Below, piece after piece: positions 33,141-41,269 of a stretch of DNA of 64,000 nucleotides; the stretch's first letter is position 1, and each line of letters begins with the position of its first letter. The stretch spans positions 1 through 64,000 of the forward strand of contig CAZWSL010000012.1 in NCBI GenBank assembly GCA_964636495.1, in the 5' to 3' direction. The notes under the pieces are model-generated. The model saw only the letters and a list, made by a program, of their open reading frames with translations, made no database searches and was not told the DNA's origin. The position numbers were made by a program, and so were the translations under genes. The DNA comes from Desulfobacula sp964636495 (lineage in GTDB: Bacteria > Desulfobacterota > Desulfobacteria > Desulfobacterales > Desulfobacteraceae).

Positions 33141-33971
33141 ATGCTGAAATTTTTCAAATTATCTCTTATCTGTTTTTTATTTTTCGCCGCATGTGAGGAT
33201 ACAAATATTCCCCTTGCAACTGATGCCGGTATGGATATGTTAAAGGCCGTGACCCTGAGTGATAAACAGGTGATACTTCTTGCTTCAGAAGCTTCGAAAC
33301 AGTCTGATTCCAGAAATCGTATCTGCAAAAGCAGCAGCCCGTACTCCCAGCGGTTGAGAAGACTTGTCGGTAACAGATATGATGCTGATGGTTATATTTT
33401 TAATTTCAAGGTCTACTCCTCTTCCACTGTCAATGCCTTTGCAATGGCAGACGGCACCATACGCTTATACAGCGGGCTTATGGACCTGATGGATGATCAT
33501 GAACTGCTTTTTGTAATAGGGCATGAAATGGGTCATGTGGTCAATAAGCATGTTAAAAAGAAAATTATGCTTGCCTATGCTGCCAGTGCAGTCCGCAAAG
33601 GAGTCGCGTCACAGGAGAATATAGTCGGTGCCATTACAGGCTCAGCACTGGGGGGATTCGTACAGGCTCTTTTAAATGCTCAGTTTTCCCAGGCAGAAGA
33701 GAGAGAGGCTGATGATTATGGTATCCTTTTTTTAAAAAATAATGGATTTAACATCAATGCTTCTGTTTCTGCATTAAATAAACTGGACACGCTTGGAAAA
33801 AATCACACTTTTCTTTCAAGCCATCCTGATCCTGCTTTAAGGGCAGAACGTCTGCAGCAGCAGATTGATTCACCTGAAACATTGAAACCATCCTCACTAT
33901 TTGAAAAATTAAAGGAGAGATTGAGTGGTTATTTGACTAAATTATTTAAGCTGCTGAAAATTGAAACATGA
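33141..33971 (+). CDS. M48-family zinc metallopeptidase lipoprotein
   Basis: A 276-residue secreted lipoprotein protease. The start MLKFFKLSLICFLFFAAC gives a textbook lipoprotein signal with Cys18 as lipidation site, and a longer start at 33027 would bury it. The zinc motif 'VIGHEMGHVVNKH' and the third ligand in 'EREADDYGI' are both present, as is 'FAMADGTIRLYSGLMD', typical of BepA/LoiP-like M48C proteases that check outer-membrane proteins. 'SHPDPALRAERLQQ' is the family C-terminal mark. It has no BepA-type TPR tail. The next two genes also encode envelope proteins. Confidence 0.9.
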   Translation: MLKFFKLSLICFLFFAACEDTNIPLATDAGMDMLKAVTLSDKQVILLASEASKQSDSRNRICKSSSPYSQRLRRLVGNRYDADGYIFNFKVYSSSTVNAFAMADGTIRLYSGLMDLMDDHELLFVIGHEMGHVVNKHVKKKIMLAYAASAVRKGVASQENIVGAITGSALGGFVQALLNAQFSQAEEREADDYGILFLKNNGFNINASVSALNKLDTLGKNHTFLSSHPDPALRAERLQQQIDSPETLKPSSLFEKLKERLSGYLTKLFKLLKIET

Positions 33972-34050
33972 TTGAAACGTAAATGATTTATCTTGGATGT
34001 CATACTGCCCGGGGTAAACCTGCATAAATATTTTACAGGAGATTATCAGC

Positions 34051-34365
34051 ATGATTAAAAAAATAATCGTATCCGTTTTAAGCTTTCTGTTTTTTATTAC
34101 GGCTGGATGTGGAGAAGATCTGCCATTTGAATATAAATATACTTCTGCCAATGTTGTGATGATCAAGTACAAGGGTTCAATATATGAGCTGGACCGGTTT
34201 GGCATGAAAACAGCAGCACCTTTTACATATCGGTTTGAACCTGACGGAGATCTTGATATCATGATTGACGGCAAAGTTTATGATATAGACAGCCCGTATG
34301 ATTTAGATAAACCAAAGGTGAGCAAAAAGAAAAGAAAAAGTAAGAGAAGGACAAAAAAGAGATAA
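34051..34365 (+). CDS. Small lipoprotein of unknown function with Lys/Arg-rich tail
   Basis: A 104-residue protein beginning MIKKIIVSVLSFLFFITAGC, a lipoprotein signal with Cys20. The mature part has repeated short beta-like segments ('YKGSIYELDRF', 'FEPDGDLDIMIDGKVYDID') and ends in about 18 mostly basic residues (KKKRKSKRRTKKR type). The tail could bind nucleic acid, LPS or peptidoglycan; there is no family match I recognise. AGGAG lies at a good distance before ATG 34051. The next gene follows 13 bp later. Confidence 0.75.
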   Translation: MIKKIIVSVLSFLFFITAGCGEDLPFEYKYTSANVVMIKYKGSIYELDRFGMKTAAPFTYRFEPDGDLDIMIDGKVYDIDSPYDLDKPKVSKKKRKSKRRTKKR

Positions 34366-34378
34366 TAAAGAGTGACAT

Positions 34379-36283
34379 ATGGATGAAAATAAACTTCCGG
34401 TTCTGATTGCAGGTCCCATACTGAGAAGATCTCTGCCTGGTCAGATAATTATATGGTGGATATCAAAAGTACAGCTTAAAGGCAGATTAACATTATTTAC
34501 TGACCAGGGGGATCAGCCGCTCTTTTCAATACCGGTTAACAACAGTAACACAAAAGTGGTTAAATTCGGAAAATATGCTTATGTCCATCTCCTTGATGTT
34601 CAATTAAATCCTGAACTTCCTGTGAATGAAAAGATTGAATATGACTTTACATTTAATTTAAAAAATAAAACAATAACACTTGCAGATCTTCTTCCCGGCC
34701 TGGTTTATCCGGAAGAAAAGAGACCTTTTTTTATCATCAAGAACAGAATAGAGAGGCTGCTGCATGGATCGTGCCGCAATCCGCACCACCCCAGTGACGA
34801 CAGCATGGTTGCCGTTGACCGTGAAATCATGAATGCCATTGGAGATACCGATAAAATGCCGGCGCTGCTGATGCTGACAGGTGACCAGATCTATGCCGAT
34901 GATGTTGCAGGTCCGATGCTCCATGCAATACACCAGACAATCAGGCTTTTAGGGCTTTATGATGAAATCTTTGAGGATTCTGCACTCCGGAGCTGCTGCA
35001 CCCTTTACAGCAGCCCGGACACCTATTATGGAAGAGAGAAAATTCTTCCTTCGACAAAAGTGGGTAAAAGATGGTTTAACAGAGGCGGCAGGCACCCCGT
35101 GTTCACCTCTTTTTTTGCACATAATCATCTGATCACCTTTGCGGAATTTATGGCAATGTATATTCTGGTGTGGTCAAAATGCATGTGGGAACTGATTGAA
35201 TTCAACTCAGAAGCAGTGCAGCCGTCTTTCAGGGCAGAGTATGAGAATCAGAAAATTGAAATAGAAAAATTTATTGCAGCATTACCGGCCGTACAAAGGG
35301 TTTTCGCACACATTCCCACATATATGATTTTTGATGATCACGATATTACAGATGACTGGAATCTGACAGCACAGTGGGAGAAAGCTGCATACAGCAACCT
35401 TTTTTCCAGGCGTATCATAGGAAACGGTTTAATGGCTTACTGGCTCTGTCAGGGATGGGGTAATGCCCCTGAAAACTTTGAACCCCTTTTTTCTGGGCCG
35501 GGTTCACTATACTGTAATCATCCATCCAGAGAGAATCATGATGCTCTTATCAACGTATTACTGGAATTCAGGCAGTGGCACTATGATCTTCCAACGAACC
35601 CCAAAATGATTGTGATTGATTCCAGAACAAGGAGGTGGCGTTCAAAGAAAAGGCTTTCAAATCCGTCCGGACTGCTGGACAGAAACGGATTAAATGAATT
35701 GCAGCAGGGCATGATGGATGAAAAAGCAGTCATTATTGTTGCTCCGGCACCCATTTTCGGTGTAAAGATAATTGAAATGATACAGAATATCTTTTCATTT
35801 TTCGGGTATCCGCTTCTGGTGGATGCTGAGAACTGGATGGCTCACAAAGGTACTGCATATCAGCTGCTGCAGATTTTCAAGAATATGAGAACACCGGATA
35901 ATTTTATTATTCTCTCCGGTGATGTCCACTACTCGTTTGGATATGATGTTGTATTGAGGTTTAAAGATAACTCGCCGCATATATGGCAGATTACCTCATC
36001 AGGCATTAAAAATGAATTTCCGGGAAAGATATTGAAATGGCTTGACAGGCTCAACAGATGGCTGTATGCACCCTATTCTCCATTAAATATATTTACAAAA
36101 AGAAGGGATATGAAGATAAGAAACAGGATCCCGGTCGGGAAGGGGCTGGACCGCCTGGTCAATACAAGCGGCATAGGGCTTGTCCAGATTAATGACAGAG
36201 GAGAACCCTTAAAAATATTTGAACTCTATGCCAACAGCAGGAGACTGGAGTTTATATCAAAAAAGGAGAGTCTTTCTGCCTGA
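34379..36283 (+). CDS. PhoD-like phosphodiesterase/alkaline phosphatase family protein
   Basis: A 634-residue metallophosphoesterase-like protein. Metal-site blocks in order are 'LLHGSCRNPHHPSDD', 'MLTGDQIYADDVAG', 'MIFDDHDITDDWN' and 'ILSGDVHYSFGYDV'. These correspond to the PhoD Fe/Ca site. No Tat or Sec signal is evident at the N-terminus, so unlike classical PhoD it may be cytoplasmic. An N-terminal region of about 115 residues precedes the catalytic domain. It lies 13 bp after the basic lipoprotein. The substrate is unknown. Confidence 0.8.
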   Translation: MDENKLPVLIAGPILRRSLPGQIIIWWISKVQLKGRLTLFTDQGDQPLFSIPVNNSNTKVVKFGKYAYVHLLDVQLNPELPVNEKIEYDFTFNLKNKTITLADLLPGLVYPEEKRPFFIIKNRIERLLHGSCRNPHHPSDDSMVAVDREIMNAIGDTDKMPALLMLTGDQIYADDVAGPMLHAIHQTIRLLGLYDEIFEDSALRSCCTLYSSPDTYYGREKILPSTKVGKRWFNRGGRHPVFTSFFAHNHLITFAEFMAMYILVWSKCMWELIEFNSEAVQPSFRAEYENQKIEIEKFIAALPAVQRVFAHIPTYMIFDDHDITDDWNLTAQWEKAAYSNLFSRRIIGNGLMAYWLCQGWGNAPENFEPLFSGPGSLYCNHPSRENHDALINVLLEFRQWHYDLPTNPKMIVIDSRTRRWRSKKRLSNPSGLLDRNGLNELQQGMMDEKAVIIVAPAPIFGVKIIEMIQNIFSFFGYPLLVDAENWMAHKGTAYQLLQIFKNMRTPDNFIILSGDVHYSFGYDVVLRFKDNSPHIWQITSSGIKNEFPGKILKWLDRLNRWLYAPYSPLNIFTKRRDMKIRNRIPVGKGLDRLVNTSGIGLVQINDRGEPLKIFELYANSRRLEFISKKESLSA

Positions 36284-36412
36284 TATCTGAATGGATAAAA
36301 TCAGGCTGTTTTCAGATGTTAATTTTAAAAAAATAAGTTAAATTAAGAGTTGTTGTGCTTAATTTTGTTTACACTTTCCATGAACCAGTGACCGAGTAAT
36401 TGAGGAGATACC

Positions 36413-37240
36413 ATGAAACATTCAGAAAATATTTTCAGAGGATATCAGAACCTGGCATTGTATACACAGCAGTGGCATCCGGACAATCCAGATGCAATAC
36501 TTATTATTGTACATGGTTTTGGAGAACATAGCGGCCGCTATATGAATGTTGTGAATAAACTGCTTCCAGAAGGTTTTTCCATATACAGTTTTGACCATCG
36601 TGGACATGGCAGATCACCGGGTAACCGCGGGCATGTGATGAGTTGGAAAGAGTATATCACAGATGTAAAGCTGTTTATCGAATATGTCCGGGGACAGCAG
36701 AAAGGCCTGCCTGTTTTTTTGATGGGTCACAGCATGGGAGGAATGATTGTATTAAATTATGCCATAAAATATCCTGACAGACTGGAAGGCGTGATTTCAT
36801 CAGCTCCGCTTCTGGCTCAACCGGCAATATCACCGCTACTGGTATTTCTCAGTCGTATACTTTCGAAAATATGGCCCGGTTTTGCCATAGACACAAAACT
36901 GGATGTCAACCTGATATCCCGGGATACTGATGTCGTTAAAGCGTACCAGGAAGATCCACTGGTTCACAGTATGGCTTCGGCACGATTTGGTACGGAAATG
37001 CAGGCTGCCAGAAAGTGGACACTGGAAAATGCAGGAGAGTTTAACCTGCCGCTGCTGATTCTCCATGGTGAGGCAGATAAACTCGTTCCTGAACATGGCA
37101 GTGCTGCATTTTTTGAACGGGCAGGTACAGAAGATAAAGTGCGCCATCTATATCCGGAAGGGCAGCATGAACCACATAATGATATTGATCGTGAAAAAGT
37201 GCTGAAAGATCTGGAAGAGTGGTTAGATAAACACCGGTAA
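36413..37240 (+). CDS. Alpha/beta hydrolase, monoacylglycerol lipase type
   Basis: A 275-residue serine hydrolase. The nucleophile elbow is 'LMGHSMGGMIVL' (Ser near residue 109). 'IIVHGFGEHSGRYMNV' is the oxyanion-hole HG motif and 'YSFDHRGHGRSPGNRGHV' is typical of the monoglyceride lipase/lysophospholipase L2 group. The acid is in 'LHGEADKLVPE' and the His in 'EGQHEPHND'. There is no signal peptide. It is 129 bp after the PhoD-like gene and may have its own promoter. It likely acts on monoacylglycerols or lysophospholipids. Confidence 0.9.
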   Translation: MKHSENIFRGYQNLALYTQQWHPDNPDAILIIVHGFGEHSGRYMNVVNKLLPEGFSIYSFDHRGHGRSPGNRGHVMSWKEYITDVKLFIEYVRGQQKGLPVFLMGHSMGGMIVLNYAIKYPDRLEGVISSAPLLAQPAISPLLVFLSRILSKIWPGFAIDTKLDVNLISRDTDVVKAYQEDPLVHSMASARFGTEMQAARKWTLENAGEFNLPLLILHGEADKLVPEHGSAAFFERAGTEDKVRHLYPEGQHEPHNDIDREKVLKDLEEWLDKHR

Positions 37241-37355
37241 CAATTTTCTGCTGCTGTATTCTGTACAGCTCATAATTTTCAGAACAGACAGCTTCAGAGT
37301 GTCTTCAGTACTTTTCTCACATGACGCAAATGCCTTTTACAGGTTTATACAACCT

Positions 37356-38396
37356 TTAGAATCTGTCAATTACAGTTATGCCTGTTTCGTTAAAACTGTC
37401 CATGGTGATAAGCTGATCCAGTGATTCTTCAAGTGTTATTTTTTTCAGGATCAGTTTTTCAGGGGAGAGTTTTCCTGCTTTTATCATTGACAGCAGCTCA
37501 GGATACTTATGGGCCTGCATTCCATGACTTCCGATAATCTCAAGTTCATGTGCCATAACTCTGTCCATTGGTACGGGAGGATATTTTTGATCTTCCGGCA
37601 TAATGCCAACCTGAATGTGTTTACCACGCTTTCTCAGACTTGCTATTGAATTAAGGCAGGTAACCGGCAGGCCCAGCGCATCAATTGAGAGATGAACCCC
37701 TCCTTTTGTAAGCTCCCGTAAATGCTGAGCAACATCTTCTGTCTCTGATGCATTAACGGTTTCTGAAGCCCCGACAGTTCTGGCAAAATCAAGTTTTTCA
37801 GTTTTAATATCAACGGCAACTACATGAGCACCCATGGCGCTTGCAATCATGATTGCTGATAAACCAACACCACCGCACCCATGGACGGCAACCCACTGTC
37901 CTGCGGATAATCTGCCCTGTTCTGCTACAGCCCGGAAAGAGGTAACAAAACGACAGCCCAGGCTTGCTGCAGTGATAAAATTAATCTCTTCCGGCAGCTG
38001 CACAAGGTTGACATCTGCATAATCTATTGCAACATATTCTGCAAAAGAGCCCCAGTGTGTGAAACCGGGCTGGAACTGGTGGTCGCAAACCTGATGATTC
38101 CCTGTAGAACACTGGTAACAGCTTCCGCAACCGCAGACAAAAGGAAGGGTTACCCTGTCACCGATCTTCCAGCGGGTGACATTTTTTCCAGTGGCTTCAA
38201 TCACTCCGGCAAGTTCATGACCGGGTATGTGCGGCAGCCGGATATCAGGATCATTCCCCATCCAGCCATGCCAGTCACTCAGACAGAGTCCTGTTGCTTT
38301 TACACGGATGACAACACCCTGATCCGGTGGGGTTGGATCCGGCAGATTCTTAATAGCTAATGGTTTTTTAAATTCAGTGTAAACTGCTGCTTTCAT
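37356..38396 (-). CDS. Zinc-dependent medium-chain alcohol dehydrogenase
   Basis: A 346-residue MDR enzyme. 'GLCLSDWHGWMG' (catalytic Zn Cys), 'PHIPGHELAGVIE' (GHE motif), and structural-zinc Cys in 'CGCGSCYQCSTGNHQVC' are all present. The nucleotide motif is 'VAVHGCGGVGLSAI'. 'AVDIKTEKL' ends strand 2 with Asp, which suggests NAD rather than NADP preference. It stands alone on the - strand, with an unrelated convergent gene on the left and a 64-bp gap to the ferredoxin gene on the right. The alcohol substrate is unknown. Confidence 0.92.
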   Translation of the reverse strand: MKAAVYTEFKKPLAIKNLPDPTPPDQGVVIRVKATGLCLSDWHGWMGNDPDIRLPHIPGHELAGVIEATGKNVTRWKIGDRVTLPFVCGCGSCYQCSTGNHQVCDHQFQPGFTHWGSFAEYVAIDYADVNLVQLPEEINFITAASLGCRFVTSFRAVAEQGRLSAGQWVAVHGCGGVGLSAIMIASAMGAHVVAVDIKTEKLDFARTVGASETVNASETEDVAQHLRELTKGGVHLSIDALGLPVTCLNSIASLRKRGKHIQVGIMPEDQKYPPVPMDRVMAHELEIIGSHGMQAHKYPELLSMIKAGKLSPEKLILKKITLEESLDQLITMDSFNETGITVIDRF

Positions 38397-38460
38397 GGAA
38401 AGACCCCCTTAAACGCTCTATCTCAATGATAATCTTGAATACAGCTTCCCTGCACCTGAT

Positions 38461-39462
38461 TCAGTTCATACACTCCAGTTTATCCATCTTGATCGCTTCT
38501 GCCCTGCACGTGTTTGCGCAGAGGCCGCATCCCCAACATTTTTCATTGTCAAAAAGAATATTTTTTCTCAGTCGGCCCTCTACTCTTACTTTTGAATCAT
38601 CATGATAAAAGGCATCAAAGTGACAGCGGCTGACACATACGCCGCAGAAAGTGCAGACTTCCGGGTTATAAGCTGCTGTATAACGACTTCTGGGCCAGAC
38701 ACCTTTACTGCCTAATTTCTCTGCTGCCCTGAAAGGATAACAGTCGCAGGCACAGCAGTTGCAGATAGCATGCAGTCCCCTTGACTGCCATTCACTGTCA
38801 GCGGTGTGCATCAGACCTTTTCTGTCAGCATGACGGACAAGGCTCCTGGCTTCTTCCCTGGTGACTCTTTTACCATGCCCCCGGTCAAGGGAAGCCAGTG
38901 CACCATCATCCATCCAGATACAGGTATCCACAGGAGAGGAACAGTTCTGACCCAGGCGGCGGCAGTCACACGGCTGAACAACAATGTGAGTGGCCGCATC
39001 AATCATATCTTCTACCTCACTCAGCAGCATCACTGTATCATTGGGCAATGTGTTTTCTGCTGATAATCCACTCATTTTCCGTTCAACATTCAGGCGGTGT
39101 TTTTCAGTGAATTCATCCAGAAAACGGCGATTCATCTCTTTTCGGGCTTCTGCCGGTATATCATCCCAGTTTTCATACTTGCTGAAATGGTCCAGCCGTT
39201 CACCAAAATTGGCCTGTTTATATAAAATCACACTGTTTTTGACTGTTTTGTTGACAATACAGCGGGAGTAACACTGCTCAAGCAGTTCTCCTGCATAGTC
39301 GGGAGTAGTCTTGAGAAGTTTTGCTGCCTGCTCTGCTGTTACCGCTTCTCCCTGCAGGGCCACAATCAGTTGCATCTCCTGCTCTTCTACTATCATTGCA
39401 ATGTAAGGCTGTGCTGTCTCCCAGACATCAAAGAGTTTGAAAAATTCGTTATGGATTGACAT
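38461..39462 (-). CDS. 4Fe-4S ferredoxin-type protein with N-terminal winged-helix-like region
   Basis: A 333-residue protein. The C-terminal 75 residues hold two ferredoxin motifs, 'CTFCGVCVSRCHFDAF' and 'CWGCGLCANTCRAEAI'. Upstream are extra Cys-rich blocks, 'VQPCDCRRLGQNCSSPVDTC' and 'ICNCCACDCYPF', which I see again in the protein at 59634-60938. The N-terminal 130 residues resemble a helix-turn-helix-like fold ('TAEQAAKLLKTTPDYAGELLEQC'). The combination suggests an electron-transfer or redox-sensing protein. No catalytic partner is obvious; the alcohol dehydrogenase follows on the same strand. Confidence 0.75.
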   Translation of the reverse strand: MSIHNEFFKLFDVWETAQPYIAMIVEEQEMQLIVALQGEAVTAEQAAKLLKTTPDYAGELLEQCYSRCIVNKTVKNSVILYKQANFGERLDHFSKYENWDDIPAEARKEMNRRFLDEFTEKHRLNVERKMSGLSAENTLPNDTVMLLSEVEDMIDAATHIVVQPCDCRRLGQNCSSPVDTCIWMDDGALASLDRGHGKRVTREEARSLVRHADRKGLMHTADSEWQSRGLHAICNCCACDCYPFRAAEKLGSKGVWPRSRYTAAYNPEVCTFCGVCVSRCHFDAFYHDDSKVRVEGRLRKNILFDNEKCWGCGLCANTCRAEAIKMDKLECMN

Positions 39463-39501
39463 AATGCAGAGAAAATTTTTTAGAATTATGATTCATATAA
39501 A

Positions 39502-39545
39502 CCCGGCCGCTGGAGAGAAAACAGTCTCAGCTCCATGCAGCCGGG
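39502..39545 (-). terminator. Imperfect hairpin after hemerythrin
   Basis: On the - strand CCCGGCTGCATGGAG can pair with CTCCAGCGGCCGGG, with one bulge, followed by TTTATAT. It sits 12 bp after the hemerythrin stop and before the downstream ferredoxin gene, so weak termination is plausible. Confidence 0.45.
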
Positions 39546-39556
39546 CAGATAACCGG

Positions 39557-39985
39557 TTATGCTTCTTCAGAGATTGTAATACCTTTACTTTCAAGGAATG
39601 ATCCAAAGGCCACATCTGTTCCTTTGATATGCTTGAACAGCCAGTTTACCAGAAGTGAATCCATTGAATCGGCAAGCAGGTGTGTTGCTCCCTCTTCATT
39701 AAACTCATCCTCAAGATTGCGTAAAGTTGCTTTGAATGTCTCATGGATTTTTTTGTGGTCTTCCACTTCTTTAAAGCCGTTTGCCTCCATATGTTTCTCT
39801 TCAGCGGAGAAATGAAATTCTGTATAGTCAATCAGGAATCCGAGAGTAGCTGCTATTTTCTCAGGTCCCTGCTGCAGTTCCAGCGATTGTTTCAGATCAT
39901 TGAGCCGCTGTATCAGCATTTTGTGCTGTGCATCAATAAGTTCGATTCCAACAGAGAGATCTTCTGTCCAGACTATTTCTTTCAT
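39557..39985 (-). CDS. Bacteriohemerythrin
   Basis: A 142-residue four-helix protein with a non-haem di-iron O2 site. Ligands appear in 'IELIDAQHKMLIQRL', 'YTEFHFSAEEKHMEANGF', 'EVEDHKKIHETF' and 'WLFKHIKGTD', the usual hemerythrin spacing. It probably binds or carries O2, protecting the many Fe-S and Ni enzymes of this anaerobe. An AGGAG-type ribosome site lies before ATG 39985. A TTGACA box lies about 125 bp upstream on the same strand (complement of 40112-40117), without a convincing -10. Confidence 0.94.
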   Translation of the reverse strand: MKEIVWTEDLSVGIELIDAQHKMLIQRLNDLKQSLELQQGPEKIAATLGFLIDYTEFHFSAEEKHMEANGFKEVEDHKKIHETFKATLRNLEDEFNEEGATHLLADSMDSLLVNWLFKHIKGTDVAFGSFLESKGITISEEA

Positions 39986-40239
39986 TTTATTATTTCTCCT
40001 TTAACATGCTGTTTATTATTGTATTGCATCCATGACTGCTTTTAAACTGATTCCTCTCAGTTTTTAACTGCAGTTGGATGCACGTTCCTGCAGTGTTAGG
40101 TAACAAATTTTTGTCAAGATAACAATATTACTTTCCGGATATTTGTCATAAGGATCAAATTTTTAAATTTTACCTTTGGCCCGTTACGATTGATGAGAAA
40201 ATTTCATTACTGATTTTTTCTATATGGGGATTTTTCATA

Positions 40240-40863
40240 TCATGGCATCAGCAATCCTATGAACGACAGGATCATCCACTGGAAAAAATTAATCACAGGG
40301 TCCAGAGCTCCCATATACAGCAGCCCGATAATAATGATGAAACCAAATTTTTCAAGTCGCAGAAGAAAGGATTGAACAGCAGGAGGAGCGAATCCCATAA
40401 GGATTTTAGATCCATCAAGAGGAGGCAGGGGTATCAGGTTGAAAGCAGCCAGGATAATGTTGATTTTCGCAAAAACCAGCAGGATCACTGCAGGCATCTC
40501 CTTTTGCGGGAGGGAAAGCAGCTGGAGGAGAAAAAGAGCTGCAAAAGCGAGTATCATGTTCATGATGATTCCTGCTGAAGAGACCAGTATCATTCCTTTT
40601 CGCTGGTCCTGGAAATTTCTGAAATCCACTGGTACGGGTTTTGCCCAGCCAAATCCAAAAATGAAAAGCACAATGGTCCCCAGGGGGTCAAGATGCTTTA
40701 ACGGATTGAGGCTCAGACGACCGAGCATTTTGGCTGTTGGATCGCCCAGCCTGTAAGCCACCCATCCGTGTGCCAGTTCGTGAAAAATAATTGCATAAAG
40801 CAGGGGTATTGAAATGAGAATGAATGCAAGCGGATTTTTAATCAACAGGTTGAGAAGGCCCAT
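40240..40863 (-). CDS. Site-2 protease family (M50) membrane metalloprotease
   Basis: A 207-residue polytopic membrane protein of the short M50B type. The zinc motif 'IIFHELAHGWVAYRLGDPTA' lies in the first helix region (near residue 27). The third ligand is in 'NLIPLPPLDGSKIL', matching the NPDG-like motif. About five or six hydrophobic segments are visible and there is no PDZ domain. Such proteins cleave transmembrane helices, for example in anti-sigma factor or signal peptide turnover. A compact inverted repeat (40891-40925) lies 28 bp upstream. Confidence 0.9.
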   Translation of the reverse strand: MGLLNLLIKNPLAFILISIPLLYAIIFHELAHGWVAYRLGDPTAKMLGRLSLNPLKHLDPLGTIVLFIFGFGWAKPVPVDFRNFQDQRKGMILVSSAGIIMNMILAFAALFLLQLLSLPQKEMPAVILLVFAKINIILAAFNLIPLPPLDGSKILMGFAPPAVQSFLLRLEKFGFIIIIGLLYMGALDPVINFFQWMILSFIGLLMP

Positions 40864-40890
40864 TTAGTCACTCCTTGTTATTGTTTTACT

Positions 40891-40925
40891 GAGACCTCGT
40901 ATAACGTCCATTATTCAAAGATCTC
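40891..40925. repeat. Compact inverted copy of the dispersed repeat
   Basis: GAGACCTCGTATAACG opens the element and its far side, read on the other strand, is GAGATCTTTGAATAATGG. The two ends meet almost directly, giving a 35-bp imperfect palindrome. It combines both end variants (CTCGTATAAC and CTTTGxATAAT) seen separately at 52823 and 49327. Confidence 0.6.
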
Positions 40926-40943
40926 TTACTTTACTGCTGTACG

Positions 40944-41240
40944 TTAATTATCCGGAGAACTCAGGCCGGATAAAATCTGTATGTTCATACTGTCTGGCAG
41001 GCCGGTTCTGATCCTGTGCGCTTCAGATCTGCCAGACCCTGTTCCTGCTTCAGCATATATGCCAACATCCCTGAATAGCAGATTGCCTTCTTCTACTGCA
41101 AGAAGATTTTCTCATTTATCTGATACAATACCTGCCCCGGCTGAATACCCTGTCCTTATAACATATCTTTTATCTGTTTTCATCTCAGCATATGTGTGAA
41201 ACTGAAAGGTTTGATCCTCTGGAGTTCTTTTTTCACTGTA
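40944..41240 (-). pseudogene. Remnant of an RND/ABC efflux membrane-fusion (HlyD/MacA-like) gene
   Basis: On the - strand one frame reads 'DQTFQFHTYAEMKTDKRYVI', then 'RTGYSAGAGIVSDK', an in-frame TGA, then 'ENLLAVEEGNLLFRDVGIYA' and later 'IRTGLPDSMNIQILSGLSS' before TAA 40944-40946. This is the order of the C-terminal adaptor domain in membrane-fusion proteins ('YVIRPGMSANADIV', 'VLAIPERAL', 'GLSDGxNIEILSGL', quoted from family memory). Only the last quarter of such a gene is present, with a nonsense codon probably from CGA to TGA. No efflux pump or TolC gene is near. It fills most of the otherwise empty 406-bp gap. Confidence 0.6.
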
Positions 41241-41269
41241 CCTGAAGATTCTGTTTCCTGTAATAGAGA

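Noticed and set aside
40944..41240. The in-frame TGA in the adaptor-like remnant as a selenocysteine codon
   Set aside because: The frame is short, no SECIS-like hairpin was seen after the TGA, the family has no Sec at this place, and an Arg codon (CGA) mutated to TGA explains it better.
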